Assembly (NCBI GenBank): GCA_010909725.1
Contig: JAACMV010000010.1
Coordinates: 310,001-374,000, forward strand
DNA length: 64,000 nt
DNA from: Picochlorum sp. 'celeri'
Taxonomy: Eukaryota; Chlorophyta; Trebouxiophyceae
Direction: 5' to 3'
Below are positions 1-11,469 of this stretch, one piece after another (the first letter of the stretch is position 1; each line of letters begins with the position of its first letter). The notes beneath the pieces were generated by a model. That model was not told the origin of the DNA, made no database searches, and worked only from the letters and a program-made list of their open reading frames with translations. The position numbers and the translations under genes were made by a program.

Positions 1-3000
1 CTACATACTTATCCTCTACACAGCAGTATGAAAATATAGTTACTATTATGTAGGACAAGATGCCAGGTCAACTTATGTGAACATACTATCCAATTCCATT
101 TCTAGCTTGCATTCTGTTGATACATTGAATATATGGTCTGCAACCTGTCTCAGCCTCACAAGCGCATTACTCAGTCGAAGCGGCAATTTTGGACTCCCCT
201 GCATGAAATAGAAAATGTATATACGATGGAGTATTTTGATTTTCCAGCTTCCAATCTTGCTGTCATACCTGAGAATTTTCCACTGGCACCATGCATGATA
301 GAAGTGAGGCCAATTCATGCTCATCTAGTGAGCCAAAAGTCCCGTCAAACATGAGCTCTGTGATCAGAAGTTCATCACCTGTATCAATTTGACTAGCCGC
401 CCTACCTTTCAAGGTCACTGTGTCATCTTCATCAATGTGACCAAGTTTACGAAGAACGTCTTTCCTTTGTTTGAATTCCTCTTCAAACTTTTTTAGTGGG
501 GATCTAGATATCTCAAGCTCTTTCTTTGACGCAATGTTCTGCAGTTGTGCTGCTTCTCTTAACTGTACTGAAAGACCCTGCCCATATTTCTCCTGCAAGT
601 GTTGGAATATATTGTCAGTGTATCGATTACTCATGAGGAATGGTATCACCTGCCACACCTCTAAAATTTCTATTCGAGAAGCTACTTGCTTCTCCTCATC
701 TAAGATCTTTTCTAACTCTTTGGTATCTCTCTCAACCACATTGAAATCTGCCAAAGGATCTAACTGAGGTAGCTTTTGAGCAGGGTATTTGCTCATAAGA
801 GACTTCAAAGTATTCTTGACGCTCTTTTTCGCCTTTATATCCTTCAAATTAGAGGGAAGCGTGATTCTCAGACAACTGATTTCAGAAATGCTAGGCAGAG
901 GAACAGGAACTACAAGCATTGAGCTACGTGTATCCTCAAAAGAGCAGGGAAATGTTGAATTTCCATCAATGGCACAACACAGCATAACGTCTGCTACATA
1001 ATTCTTTGGATCTGAAATTTGAGAATCCTCGATCCTTCGCAATCGAAGAAGAACCCCATAATGCCAGTCTGTATCACCAGCATATACCCTGACAATCCTA
1101 CCTGGGCGGAGAAGATGCAAGCAAGCATTTGGATTCAAAAGATAGCCCATTTTTCTTTTCTGAACTTCCCTAAAAAGCCTTTGATTCTCAGTAAACTCTT
1201 CAATCTCCTCTTGGGATAGAGTCAGTGCTTTTGCCTTTTCTCTGATACTGTCTACCTCACTCTGTATGTTTGGCACCGCCTGCTCATGCTGAAACTGTTG
1301 GAAAGACTTTGAAATGACATATTCCATATCATCTTTTCTACCCAAAGATCTGCTTCTAATTAGATTCAGCAACGTGTAATAGGACAATTTGAATGATGAG
1401 TTCAAACGAGATGCTTCACCCTTGAGCATCTCCTTGCAGTCAGCCTTTGTCAAATTCTGATCAATCATCAACATGGTAAAACCACGGTCGTCTTTTCCTC
1501 TTCGCCCAGCTCTACCACTCATTTGAATATACTCACCACTAGACAGTGGTCGTGTCATCTGACCATCCCACTTGGTTAAAGATGTGAAAACAACAGTTTT
1601 GGCAGGCATGTTCAAGCCCATGGCAAATGTTTCTGTCGAGAAGAGACACTTGACCAAGTTCTCTTGAAATAACAATTCAACTATTTCTTTAAGAATCGGT
1701 AAAAGTCCAGAATGGTGAACTCCTACGCCTCTCAGGAGCATAGGTAGCATCGATTCAATACAAGGCAAGTTTCTATCCTGCTCATCTAGACACTGCAGAG
1801 CAGCATCAAATATGCTCTGGACAGCCGCCTTCTCTTCTTCTGAGTTCAAATCAATCAAATCATCTGGTTCATCACTCTTTTGCTTTTTCTTTTGCGGACA
1901 TGCAATAAATTGCGCATAGGCTTCACATTCCCTTCTGCTAAAACTAAAAACAATGCAAGGATATAATTCTCTATTCTTGAGCACTAAAATGAGTCTTCTG
2001 AGTTCCTTTTCAATTGACGGTGCTTGCATTTTGTGCTCTTTAGCTCCTTTTGACTTTTCTAAAGGAGCGACCTGACCATCAGATGAATCATCAAGCCATA
2101 TTGGCGAATCCTTTGGAAAATCCATTTTCATCTTGTCAAAGTTTTCTTCCTTAAATTTTGATCTACTATCAGCAAGCTGCAACAAACAAAATACATCATG
2201 CACTCATCATAATTCATATATCCATTCAAGAGACATACCAAATAAAGACCCGATCCACCAACAGGAAACCCATAGTGTACTAATGGAGTAGGCCTATAGT
2301 CTGTTATGACCACATGGCACGGTGATCCATGCAGTGAAGTGACCCATTCCCCAAATTGAAAACAATTTGGCAGCGTTGCTGACAAAAATACCATACGCGT
2401 CGCATGAGACAGAGATATGATCACCTCTTCCCAGACAACCCCTCTTTCTCTATCTTGCATGTAATGAACTTCATCAAAGATGACCCATGCAACTTCCCTC
2501 AACACATCTGCGCCTCTATATATCATAGACCTGAGAATTTCAGTCGTCATAACTACACATTGCGCATTTTCATTCAACGTAACATCTCCAGTCATCAAAC
2601 CCACACTGCCAAACTCTTCACTCAATTCCCTGAATTTTTGATTACTCAGCGCTTTTAATGGAGATGTGTAGACCACTCGTTGTTTGTTGTTCAGAGATTT
2701 TGCAATCGCATATTCAGCCACCACGGTCTTACCCGCTGAAGTGTGCGCTGCAACAAGAACAGATTCATTTCTCTCCTGCATTCAACAATGAACCAATAAA
2801 AACAGTTGACAAAGAGCTTCAGACCATCACGCCAAATACACGCACTATGCAAGCTATAGCTGTACTCTGAAATGTATCCAGTGTGAATGGATATGACTTT
2901 GCCATCGGCCCCGACCATGCAGGCTGTTCCAGTGTCCCATGAATGGCAGAGTCCAAGTCAGTAGACTCAGACCAGTTCTTCGGTGTGGCAACCATATGCC

Positions 3001-3244
3001 GACACGGTGTAGGTGCAGCTGATACAAGTGCTTTCTTCACCCCATTTTCATCCTTCTACGCAATTAGAATGCGGTGATTTATCTCAGAACATCGCATTGA
3101 GAGTGGAAGACAACAAGTGCCATGCATACAACCAAGATCATCCCTAGATACGCCTCGTACCTGCCCATCAAGCTGCCTTTTATTGCTTCTGATTTTCTCT
3201 CTTGCTGCAGCAGCGAGGGCTAAGCCCTCTTCTGTCTCTTCCAT
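1..3244 (-). CDS. MTR4: MTR4/SKI2-family DExH RNA helicase (3' end off window)
   Basis: Nuclear exosome-cofactor helicase, which unwinds RNA and feeds it to the exosome. Start is ATG at 3244 ([10 protein letters not shown]). Exons on the minus strand are 3244-3161, 3055-2846, 2775-2239, 2176-269, 198-87 and 15-1, the last running off the window. Visible helicase motifs in order: AHTSAGKT (Walker A), DEVHYM (DExH box), SATLPN, and [10 protein letters not shown] (motif VI). The segment before motif I ([10 protein letters not shown]) is the Q-like MTR4/SKI2 signature. After the helicase core comes an arch-type region with [11 protein letters not shown], then the start of the C-terminal DSHCT domain. 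The DSHCT-specific end is missing because the window stops. SKI2 is the alternative, but the FPKDSPIW segment and short N-terminus fit MTR4/HEN2 better. It lies 79 bp downstream of ALG3 on the same strand. The exosome subunit RRP4 sits 1.6 kb away. Confidence 0.93.
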
Positions 3245-3323
3245 CTCGTTTCAAAATGACATGCAAACTTGAGCACAGCTCTAAATCTTAATAGCGTTAA
3301 TTTCTGTTCTTACACGTGTGTAA

Positions 3324-4678
3324 TCAATTCTTTTTCGGTCTTTTACTGATCGCCTTGACCTGAAGAGGATACGGTGCAGGGTATTTCCAATAACTGTACA
3401 TCATTGACACATGAGACATGAGCAGCACTCCAGAGGATATTGCTGTGCTTGGGAATATATTCCAGACGATTTCGATACCACAGAACAAGAATAACTTTAA
3501 GGGAAACGAAATACTTGTTCTGAGAAGCAAAAACGGGATGGTATGGAAATACCAAGAGTAGAACTGATAATGCAAGCTCCTCGCAGAGAGAATCCCCACA
3601 AAGTTGGACATGAACACAGTAGAGGCAATCGCATCTTTGTTTACGAATACCGATCCTTGTGCACCATCATCTTTATCATTTCCATCGATGAAAAAGAATT
3701 TACGAACTGCAGAGTGCAGACTCGTACCTACAAACCAGCGGTATTGCACTAAAGCCCAGAGCAGTCTAAGATGGACCATCAGCAGAAAAATGGAAAATTG
3801 CTTTGATAGAAACCATTCCTCAGGGATGAACTTCCAATTGACCGTCCATGTATACATAAATACCCGCGAGAATTCGAATGCTTTCGTCACATATGACCAC
3901 GGATGGTGCCACAGGAATGGAAGAGCAACTGCTATTTGAAACATCACCCCTGCAACAACACCCTTGGCAGTCTCCTTGATGTCAGATATCCTCAAAACCA
4001 CCGCCAAAACCCCCGGTGCGAAGAGAAGAACATTCATTTTAATAGAAACTGCAACACTAAAGAGGAATATAGCAGCCGGCACTCTCCGACGCTGGAGCAA
4101 AAATACCCCAAGGTATGCAAAAAACATGGCCCAACAGTCATTGAACAATCTCAGGACAAATATCGAATGCAAACGCCTCGACAGACAAAGCAACACCAAA
4201 CCTAGAGGTGGCAAGGACTTTGACTGTATGTATATCGCCATCACAACCAATTGAGTCAAAAGATACAAGATTCCAAATATAATCTGTGCTGGAAAAATCT
4301 CCCCACCAGTGACATTCTTCAGCCACAGGAATATATGAACAAAACCTGCCGGATACACCAAAGGACCCGTATCCCCACGCAACTTTGTATAATCTGTCTC
4401 CCCCTGTTCATATCCCTCCACTTCTTGCATATACGCCACCCAGTCAATCTCAGTATCTGCAGTTGGAAAAGCTTCCTGTAGCAAACGTCTCCCTTCGATC
4501 CTCATATAACACACATGGACGTACATGGAACTCTTTGTATTATTAAACCTAGTAAAACAGCCTCCCCTAACAGCAATATCGACGCTAGAGCCCAAGCAGC
4601 CTTGGTATTTTTTGAATTTGTCAACTCTTCCACCGCCCGATCCAACCACCCATGCTTTCCTTTTGATTTCTTCGCCAT
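3324..4678 (-). CDS. ALG3: ALG3, Dol-P-Man:Man5GlcNAc2-PP-dolichol alpha-1,3-mannosyltransferase
   Basis: ER membrane enzyme that adds the first lumenal mannose to the lipid-linked N-glycan precursor. I place the start at ATG 4678 (MAKKSKGKHGW), not at the internal Met 4649 of another frame. A 68-nt intron (4457-4524, GTACGT...CTGCAG) joins RVP to YTEIDW and restores the family's conserved N-terminus. Exons are 4678-4525 and 4456-3324, giving 428 residues, close to plant and animal ALG3. Diagnostic motifs: TEIDWVAYMQEVEG, GDTGPLVYPAG, LHSIFVLRLFND, and near the C-terminus LHYQFYSWYFHT. Multiple hydrophobic spans are present, and the C-terminus is lysine-rich (KRPKKN), which suits ER retention. 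Its start faces RRP4 across 202 bp, so the two may share a divergent promoter. Confidence 0.95.
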
Positions 4679-4880
4679 GTTTTATTCCATGAATATTTCA
4701 GATTCATGGAATACATATAGACACGCTTTTGCTCGCCCTCTGAAATTCTCTTTCTCTATTTTCTTCTGAAAAAAAACTACAGATCTCAGATGTAAGAGAT
4801 CTCACTGATACAATGACTCACATGACCCTCAATGGGATGGCCATATGAATATATATATACATAATAACAAATTGTAAACA

Positions 4881-5961
4881 ATGAAGATCCATCGCTTGGT
4901 GGAGAATGCTCCCAGGCAGATTATTGCCGAGTCTATGAGCGATGCACCAGGCAATGCAGTCTGTGTCAGCGTTGGGGATAGCATCGAAAATTTCGAAGAA
5001 AATACTCTCAGGTATATCATTGAGAGAGGAATCAAGGCTCGATTCAGGCGATACTAACCCAGACACATGTGTCATGCAGAGGTCACGGTACTCTGGTGAG
5101 AGACGATACGCTTGTTGCCACCGTATGCGGAGTTGTAGAGAGAGTGAATAAATTAATAACAGTCAAGACATTGCATCGGCGGTATGGAGCAGAGGTTGGT
5201 GACGTCGTTGTTGGCAGAGTGACAGAGGTGTGTTTGACTTCAGGAGACCTGGAGTATATCTATGTGTGTATGTCCGAATGAGAATTGGAACCTATGTGTA
5301 TGCACATGATGTGTAGATTGGAGGGAAGAGATGGAGGATAGATTTGCAGGCCAAACAGGAGGCTCAGTTGATGCTGTCAGCTGTAAGTTTACCAGGAGGT
5401 ATTCAGCGAAGGAGAACAGCTGAGGATGAGCTGCAGATGAGAGAAATATTCAAAGAGGGGGATCTAGTTTCGGTACGTCAAATGCTATATATATATACAT
5501 ACATGTGATTCATTGGGTGTGTGTCTGTGCAGGCTGAAGTACAGGCAGTTCACCAGGATGGTGTGGTGCTGCTTCATACAAGAAGTACACGATACGGTCT
5601 TTTGAAACATGGACAGTTGGTAGAAGTATCTGCATGCCTAGTGAAGCGGCAACGACAGCATATGGCGACGTTTGATGAGTATGGAGTGGGCATTATCCTT
5701 GGGTGTAATGGTCTGATCTGGGTGGGCATCCCATCAACTGATGCAGGCGGTGACAGTGCCGATGCTGACATTGATGACGCTTCTTTGTTGGAATCAATTG
5801 CTCGTATCGCTCAGTCCATCAAGGTGTTGTCGAGGATGCAAATGATGATATCAACAGAATCCATTGGCCAGACAGCTCGTCTCAGCCTTGAGCATGGAAT
5901 TCATGCCAGTGAGATGGGTAGGGCTGATTTCCTGAAAATCCTCTGGCAACACAAAGAATGA
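4881..5961 (+). CDS. RRP4: Exosome complex component RRP4
   Basis: S1/KH cap subunit of the RNA exosome. Four exons: 4881-5011, 5080-5227, 5317-5472, 5533-5961. All phases join cleanly to 287 residues, a normal family length. After the N-terminus the protein reads GHGTLVRDDTLVATVCG (N-terminal domain), VVERVNKLITV and EVGDVVVGRVTEIGGKRWRI (S1 domain), the SAVSLPGGIQRRR loop typical of RRP4, and a KH-like C-terminal domain containing GCNGLIWVG. The first intron carries a perfect yeast-like branch motif, tactaac, upstream of atgcag. The gene is divergent from ALG3. With MTR4 in the same 5 kb, two members of one RNA-surveillance pathway lie close together, although such linkage may be chance. 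Confidence 0.95.
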
Positions 5962-6260
5962 AAATAATTTTTAATTATATAAGTAAAAGACGTAGTAGTA
6001 GCTGGGTGGGGTTGTATTCGAACGTGTCCACTTTCAGTCCACGCCATGATTGAAACTTCTCGACGTGCATAATACCTTATGAGGGTAAACTATGGATAGA
6101 TTGAAGAAATATTTGAGGTCTAGGAAGGGGTCTACGATACCCCAGACTCGAGAGTGCGTTTCACTGGCTGAATAATTGCATGAATGTTGTGGTTTGCCAT
6201 ATTCGATCTTCTTGATGCAGAGAATCTGGTGATGCTTTTTGGAATTTTGATGAATACTAC

Positions 6261-9002
6261 ATGCCAAACCCCAATATGGGGGAGCCTCGGTATGAGACAA
6301 AGCTGAGGAGGTCTCGTCGGGCAACGTTGGTGGACGTAGGGCAAGATTTGTACGTTGTGTTTACGAGTATTGGGATGGGATCTGTCGGTCCAGAGAGACG
6401 TATGTATGCCACTATGCGTGCAGGGATATTGGTGAATCTCGAGTGCAGTATAGAGGAGCAAATATTCCTCTTCACTTGATTACCAAAGGTATGAAGATGA
6501 CTGTACTGGCATTCTTCCTGTCTGAAGGACTCTTGTCATCCCGTTGCTTTCGACTGTAGATTTTTTTATATCGATGGTTCAACTTCATATCATGTGGCTG
6601 GTTGTGATGACAATGGCCATGTTTATTGTCATCTTCTTCTTTTGGTCAGGTTGGTGGTGGCTGGTGATGCTCAAGAACCCATCGTGCTTCTCTGGGCCGG
6701 ATCAGTCATATGTTGACGCTCTGTTATTTTCTGTCATCACTCAAATGACGATTGGTTATGGAAATACTGCACCAGATTCGTGTTGGGTGGCAACTTGGCT
6801 GGTCATCATTCAGTCTGTTGTTGGGATTGTTCTGGATGCAATAGTGCTAGGTATCATTTTTGCAAAGATTTCGCACCCGCATCAGCGATCTCGATCTATT
6901 TTCATATCAAACAAAGCAGTCATTTCTCGGCGTGATGGTATTTTGAAGTTTATGTTTCGTATAGCCGATGTGAGGAATGCACAGGTGGTAGAGCCCAAGG
7001 TGCGAGCATATCTTTACACGTGGGGTGAAGGTCGAATCACCGCAGAGAGTGAGAGGATCCCTGTGAGGGTTGAACCAATTGAGCTTGATTACATCGATGG
7101 AATGCTTTTGCTTCCTTTGATTATTGAGCATACGATTGATGAGAGGTCTCCTTTATGTGGCCATACACATGGGTCCCTTGTTCAGATGAATTCAGAAATT
7201 GTGGTGACGTTTGAAGGTACAACAGAGGTAGGCACTTGGCTATGATACATGCACCTTTGTATGTGGTGTATCCTCATAATAATGTATTGTGCAGATGGGA
7301 AATCCTTTCATGACGAGAAGATCATATATTCCAGAAGAGATTTTCTGGGGATATCAGTTTAAGAATGTTGTCAAGGTTCCATCAGGTGCAGAACCTTATA
7401 TTGTCGATTTGAATTCTTTCCATGGAATAGAGCCTCAAAAAGGTCTTCCTGAGATGCCGAAAGACGAGCTGAGTCAGTTTGTCGTGAACAGAGCGAAGAG
7501 GACAGTACCATATCCTCTGTTAGGGGACAACACGCTGGTGTTGTCCGATGTATTGTGTGTTTGTCCAAACGAAAGAGGAAATCTGTGTGTTTATTGCCGA
7601 GTTGGAGACACCTATCCCAATCAAATGTTGGAGATTACGGCTAAAATGTACCTGTATCGTTGGAAGAAGGTTGCAGATGTACCAGGTTCTGGAACGGCAC
7701 CTGCAGGTGAATCTTATGAGCAGATAATGCTGGCCGTACGTTTCTCGATGCCCATATTTTCATGTGCACAACATTTTAATGAAAATTTATGATGAATATT
7801 ATATTGCAGTGCGGGTATAGGAACGGTTCGGATAGAATTCATCTGCGCTTGCCCACACTTGTGACCCATGAAATTGATGAGAAGTCTCCTCTGAGATCTT
7901 GGGCAGAGCCTGGAGGACTAGCAGCAGACTCAAATGCAGAAATTGTAGTTGTGATCAACGCATATATCATTACAAGCGGCCTGAATATATTGCGACAAAG
8001 AACCTACAGAGTTCAGGGTCATGTCAGGTATGGCTATGGCTTCATGCCAATGGTGAAACATCCAGGAAAGTCATTGGATCGGAAACCAAGGATACGATGG
8101 CAACACTTTCATGATGTCATCAAATCTCAAGGGATGGATAATTTCCCTCCTCCACCCTTGAGCGAACAGGAGAGACAAGGTTCTACCGGGCCAGGAAGGG
8201 ATATGTTTGCTGGAAAGAGCAGCAAGTCATTCCACACAGCACCAAGTGTCGAGCACGACATTCCAAATTTGGATAGGTATAGGAAAGATTTATCTACTAG
8301 CATCACAGAAAGTAAAGATAAGCGAAACATACGATGGAAAGCTCTGGAGAAATATTCAAAGGATATGTCTGATACGGGCAATTCCCTTCCTCATGCAGCT
8401 GCCCTGCATCCAGCACTGCCTGGTAAGGATCGTTTTAGAGAGGTAGATGACATGGATCGCAATGAATTCACAGTACAGGCGAACGATTTGCATCGATATT
8501 CTGCAGCTATCGGAACAGATACCCTTCCAAAGACCTCTTCTTTGACATTCACACCTTTGCCAAGTGATTTTTGGGAGAAAACTGCAGAGGCACAAATTGA
8601 TAATTCCTCTGCAGAGGTTCCCGAAAGCCCTGGAGTGCCTATTTCCAGCGAAGAGAGAAGTAATGAGATTATAACAGAACAAAAATCGGATGTGGAAGAA
8701 AGTGAGCAGAACACTACTACGATTGAGGAGGAGGCTGATACCAAGGAGGAGTATAGGAACAGTGAAGGCGAGGATGCTGGGCCAATATACTTTGGGTTCG
8801 TGATTTCGATGCACAACATCCTCGTATCCTTTAATAACGTCTGAGTTTTTCTTTTGCCTTATGTAGGAATCGAGAAAGCCCCCAGGAGAATAGAAGCCTG
8901 GCCATATTTGCAAATTTGCTCAAGGAAGGACAATTGCCAAGTACCAAGAGCAATGACGAGGGAGCCTCGTCATCTGGCAGAACATCACCATTTGATACTT
9001 AA
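6261..9002 (+). CDS. Inward-rectifier (Kir) K+ channel with two tandem cytoplasmic domains
   Basis: Six exons (6261-6399, 6456-6488, 6560-7227, 7295-7735, 7810-8795, 8867-9002) give 800 residues, about twice a normal Kir. The second exon is inferred from frame and homology. Domains: N-terminal RRSRRATLVD segment; slide helix/TM1 (KDFFISMVQLHIMW, then a hydrophobic span); pore with filter TIGYGNT at about residue 121; TM2 ending in AKISHPHQRS. First cytoplasmic domain, about 168-326: NKAVISRRDGILKFMFRIAD, HTIDERSPL, NSEIVVTFEG, EEIFWGYQF, VDLNSFHG. Second copy, about 360-531: RVGDTYPNQMLEIT, HEIDEKSPL, NAEIVVVINA, HVRYGYGFMP, RWQHFHDVI. A long, Ser/Glu-rich, probably disordered tail follows. 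The family gates K+ flow across the plasma or an organellar membrane. The pore and domain calls are direct; localisation and gating ligand are unknown. The stop lies 42 bp from the convergent MFS gene. Confidence 0.9.
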
Positions 9003-9044
9003 TGTTACAATTGGTCGTTTAATATAGTAAGGCAATACAAACGT

Positions 9045-10925
9045 TCATAACATTGGTTCTGCATCTCTGCTTTGCCTTCCATGCAAGAAATTAGGCAACT
9101 CGATATGAGGAAGATGAACTTCAGGAAGTTTTTTCTTCTCTCTGTAACCCAGCATATCACAGGGCAATTCCTCACCTTCAAGGGGTCTAATGGGCACCAA
9201 ATCTTCTCTTTCCCATTTATACATATAGTAGCAGAAAATCGACAGAGGAAGTATGATGATTACTTGAGCTATGTTGATTACCGTGAAATTGCCATCCAAG
9301 ACATGGATGGCAAAGTAGGTAAGGGGGAACTGCAGCAAGCCAAACAGCCCGTTGAAGGAATTATCAATCGCAACGAGCTTCCCAAAATTTCGAAACCCAA
9401 ACAATGCTCCAAATATAGCAAAGTAGCTGCTATACATGAAAAACCTCCCAATCATCCAGAACATCAATGTAAATGCCTGAATCCACAGCATTGGTAGAGC
9501 TTGGAAAGCCCCTGTGATGATGGAAAGAGCATTTATTGCCCCTAACGTAATACCATAACCTTTTTTATCCAATAACCACGCAATTAATGGAATTGCAAAG
9601 GCAGCAAATGCAACGATGATGTTTCCAAACTCAGCATATGCATGGTTTGTGTCGCCTTTTGACTCAAGCTGCAATCTTTGGGTACCGAGATAAAATTGCT
9701 GGAAGAAGACATTCAGGGTGTAAAAAATTCCCATTCCAAAAGATTCCGTCGACATAAATTGCTCTTTGAATGTCTTTTTCCGCAGCTCAACAAATCTTCT
9801 AGATTCAAAGATGAGAGGACCAAATGACACATCTGGAGGCAATGGCATTGATTCGTGGCCGATTTGGGCGTCTTCCAAACGGCGGGGTATTTGATCTTCT
9901 TGAATTTCTTGATGCGTTGACGACTCCCCGGTTTGATTGCTACTCCCTGCAACTTTGTCTACTACAGACTCTGTGGTATTGTCTCTCACCATTTCTGCCT
10001 CTTCTTCGAAGTGCACCCTTCGATCTCCATCTTCTGCCCAAATGGGGTCTGAACTAGTTTTGTTTCCTTCCACAAGACGTTCCTGTGATGATGCAGCTAT
10101 ATTGTTCGCTTGCTGGATCTGACTATCTCGTTCTCTTGCAGCATTTGCAGCTACAACATAATCCTGCATTGCTGTTGTTCGCCTATAGGTTCTTCCTAGA
10201 TCAGCTCTCAACCTCTTTTCAAATTTCCAATCATTTCTCAGCAAATATATTTCGCCGACTTTGAAAGATTCATTTGGCATCATCCACCACAGTAGAGGAG
10301 CCCACAAGCCACAAATAAATGAATATCCAATCAGAACCCAGGTGTATGCTGCCCGAGTTGATCCTGCTGCTTCATAAATCAGTTGCAGAACATACATCAT
10401 TATCCCAGATCCCGTAAATCCTGCTACAAAAATACTTGTCACGAGGCCTCGCTTGGTTGGGAAGAGAGAACTAATATGAAATTGAGCCAAATGAAAGGTT
10501 ATGTTTCCTAGCCCAAGAATGATTGCTGCTGCAATGAAGCCATTAAATCCATTTGACGATGAGGCTCCAAATAATATCAAACCTAACATGTTGAGAAAAA
10601 CTCCTAGTATCGCGGTGAATTTAGGGCCGAGGTAATCCAAAACAAACCCCATCAACACTGGCCCAAAGTTCAAAGCAAAAATTCCAACTGTCCAAAGCAA
10701 GGCCAATTTACTTTCCTGAGACTTGCAGATTGTATCACCATCTATCCCTTCTCCTGCCTCGTCGCACCCTTCTTCGTAGTTGCCCTCATCCGTTATCATG
10801 ATTGATAAGGCACTCCACCCGAAGAAGAGACCTCCCTGCAGGACTTCGCCTAAAATGGCCAGCACCAAAATACCCACTCGGGCATCTGACTTGATTCCAG
10901 GTGGCAATATAAGTGAATCTACCAT
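9045..10925 (-). CDS. SLC43/FMP42-like major facilitator transporter
   Basis: Single-exon 626-residue membrane protein starting MVDSLILPPG. About twelve hydrophobic spans are split by a long hydrophilic central loop (about residues 230-400), rich in Asn, Glu and Gln. TM2-3 contain LLWTVGIFALNFGPVLMGFVLDYLGPK-type residues, the MFS loop signature of the SLC43 (LAT3/LAT4) and fungal FMP42 family. Further support: ITFHLAQFHISSLFPTKRG and VAGFTGSGIMMYVLQ in the N-terminal half, and GRFFMYSSYFAIFGALFGFRNFGK in the C-terminal half, typical of this family. Animal SLC43 members carry large neutral amino acids; the algal substrate cannot be read from sequence. It has no introns, unlike most neighbours. 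Confidence 0.88.
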   Translation of the reverse strand: MVDSLILPPGIKSDARVGILVLAILGEVLQGGLFFGWSALSIMITDEGNYEEGCDEAGEGIDGDTICKSQESKLALLWTVGIFALNFGPVLMGFVLDYLGPKFTAILGVFLNMLGLILFGASSSNGFNGFIAAAIILGLGNITFHLAQFHISSLFPTKRGLVTSIFVAGFTGSGIMMYVLQLIYEAAGSTRAAYTWVLIGYSFICGLWAPLLWWMMPNESFKVGEIYLLRNDWKFEKRLRADLGRTYRRTTAMQDYVVAANAARERDSQIQQANNIAASSQERLVEGNKTSSDPIWAEDGDRRVHFEEEAEMVRDNTTESVVDKVAGSSNQTGESSTHQEIQEDQIPRRLEDAQIGHESMPLPPDVSFGPLIFESRRFVELRKKTFKEQFMSTESFGMGIFYTLNVFFQQFYLGTQRLQLESKGDTNHAYAEFGNIIVAFAAFAIPLIAWLLDKKGYGITLGAINALSIITGAFQALPMLWIQAFTLMFWMIGRFFMYSSYFAIFGALFGFRNFGKLVAIDNSFNGLFGLLQFPLTYFAIHVLDGNFTVINIAQVIIILPLSIFCYYMYKWEREDLVPIRPLEGEELPCDMLGYREKKKLPEVHLPHIELPNFLHGRQSRDAEPML

Positions 10926-11469
10926 TATATAACTGGGCTATCAATCTTATCGTCACCGTTCTCCCCGCACCCAATTCTTGCCACGAAAGCACTGTTGCAC
11001 AACGTGTTCGTTGCACTATCTGACAAACCGATCTAAGACACTCTTCAATCTTCAATTTTTATTGCATAAAACCGACGAGAGAAATTCCAATTCTAGGCGA
11101 TTCCAACACGCTGTAGTCACTTGCTGTGTTCACCAACCTTTGATATCCTGATTGCCTGCCTGTCATACGGATTTTCGATTCTCTAAGGCAATTCCTGGAA
11201 ACTACTGAAGGTGTAATATCGGTATAAAGGCGACTGGGGGTGAACAAATCTTGTTGGATGTTCCTGTCAAATTTTTTTGTATTTTTTCTATATAAGGAGG
11301 CTTTCGTCCCTAGATCATTCAGAGATTGTCCCCTCTTCCACTTTATCGTCAAATTGAAATAAAGGTATCAACTATTCCACATTGGTGACACGTGTAGGAC
11401 TAATGCTGTGGGCTGAGGGACGCATCACTGCCCAACGAACTCCATGAACGAGGGAAATTGCGAGCACAG
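10926..11469 (+). other. Divergent intergenic region between MFS and TPR-J genes
   Basis: This 544-bp stretch separates the start codons of the minus-strand transporter and the plus-strand TPR-J gene. No open frame of coding character was seen. It must hold the promoters of both genes. The one recognisable element is a TATA-like octamer at 11289-11297, listed separately. Confidence 0.6.
11289..11297 (+). promoter_or_regulatory. TATA-box-like element
   Basis: The sequence tatataagg lies 173 bp upstream of the TPR-J start codon, inside a T-rich tract. It matches the TATA consensus closely. A transcription start 25-35 bp downstream would leave a 5' leader of roughly 140 nt. No transcript data are available, so the role is inference. 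Confidence 0.35.

Noticed and set aside
4515..4649. ALG3 starting at Met 4649
   Set aside because: That frame reads through an intron; ATG 4678 with the 68-nt intron restores the conserved RVPYTEIDW junction.
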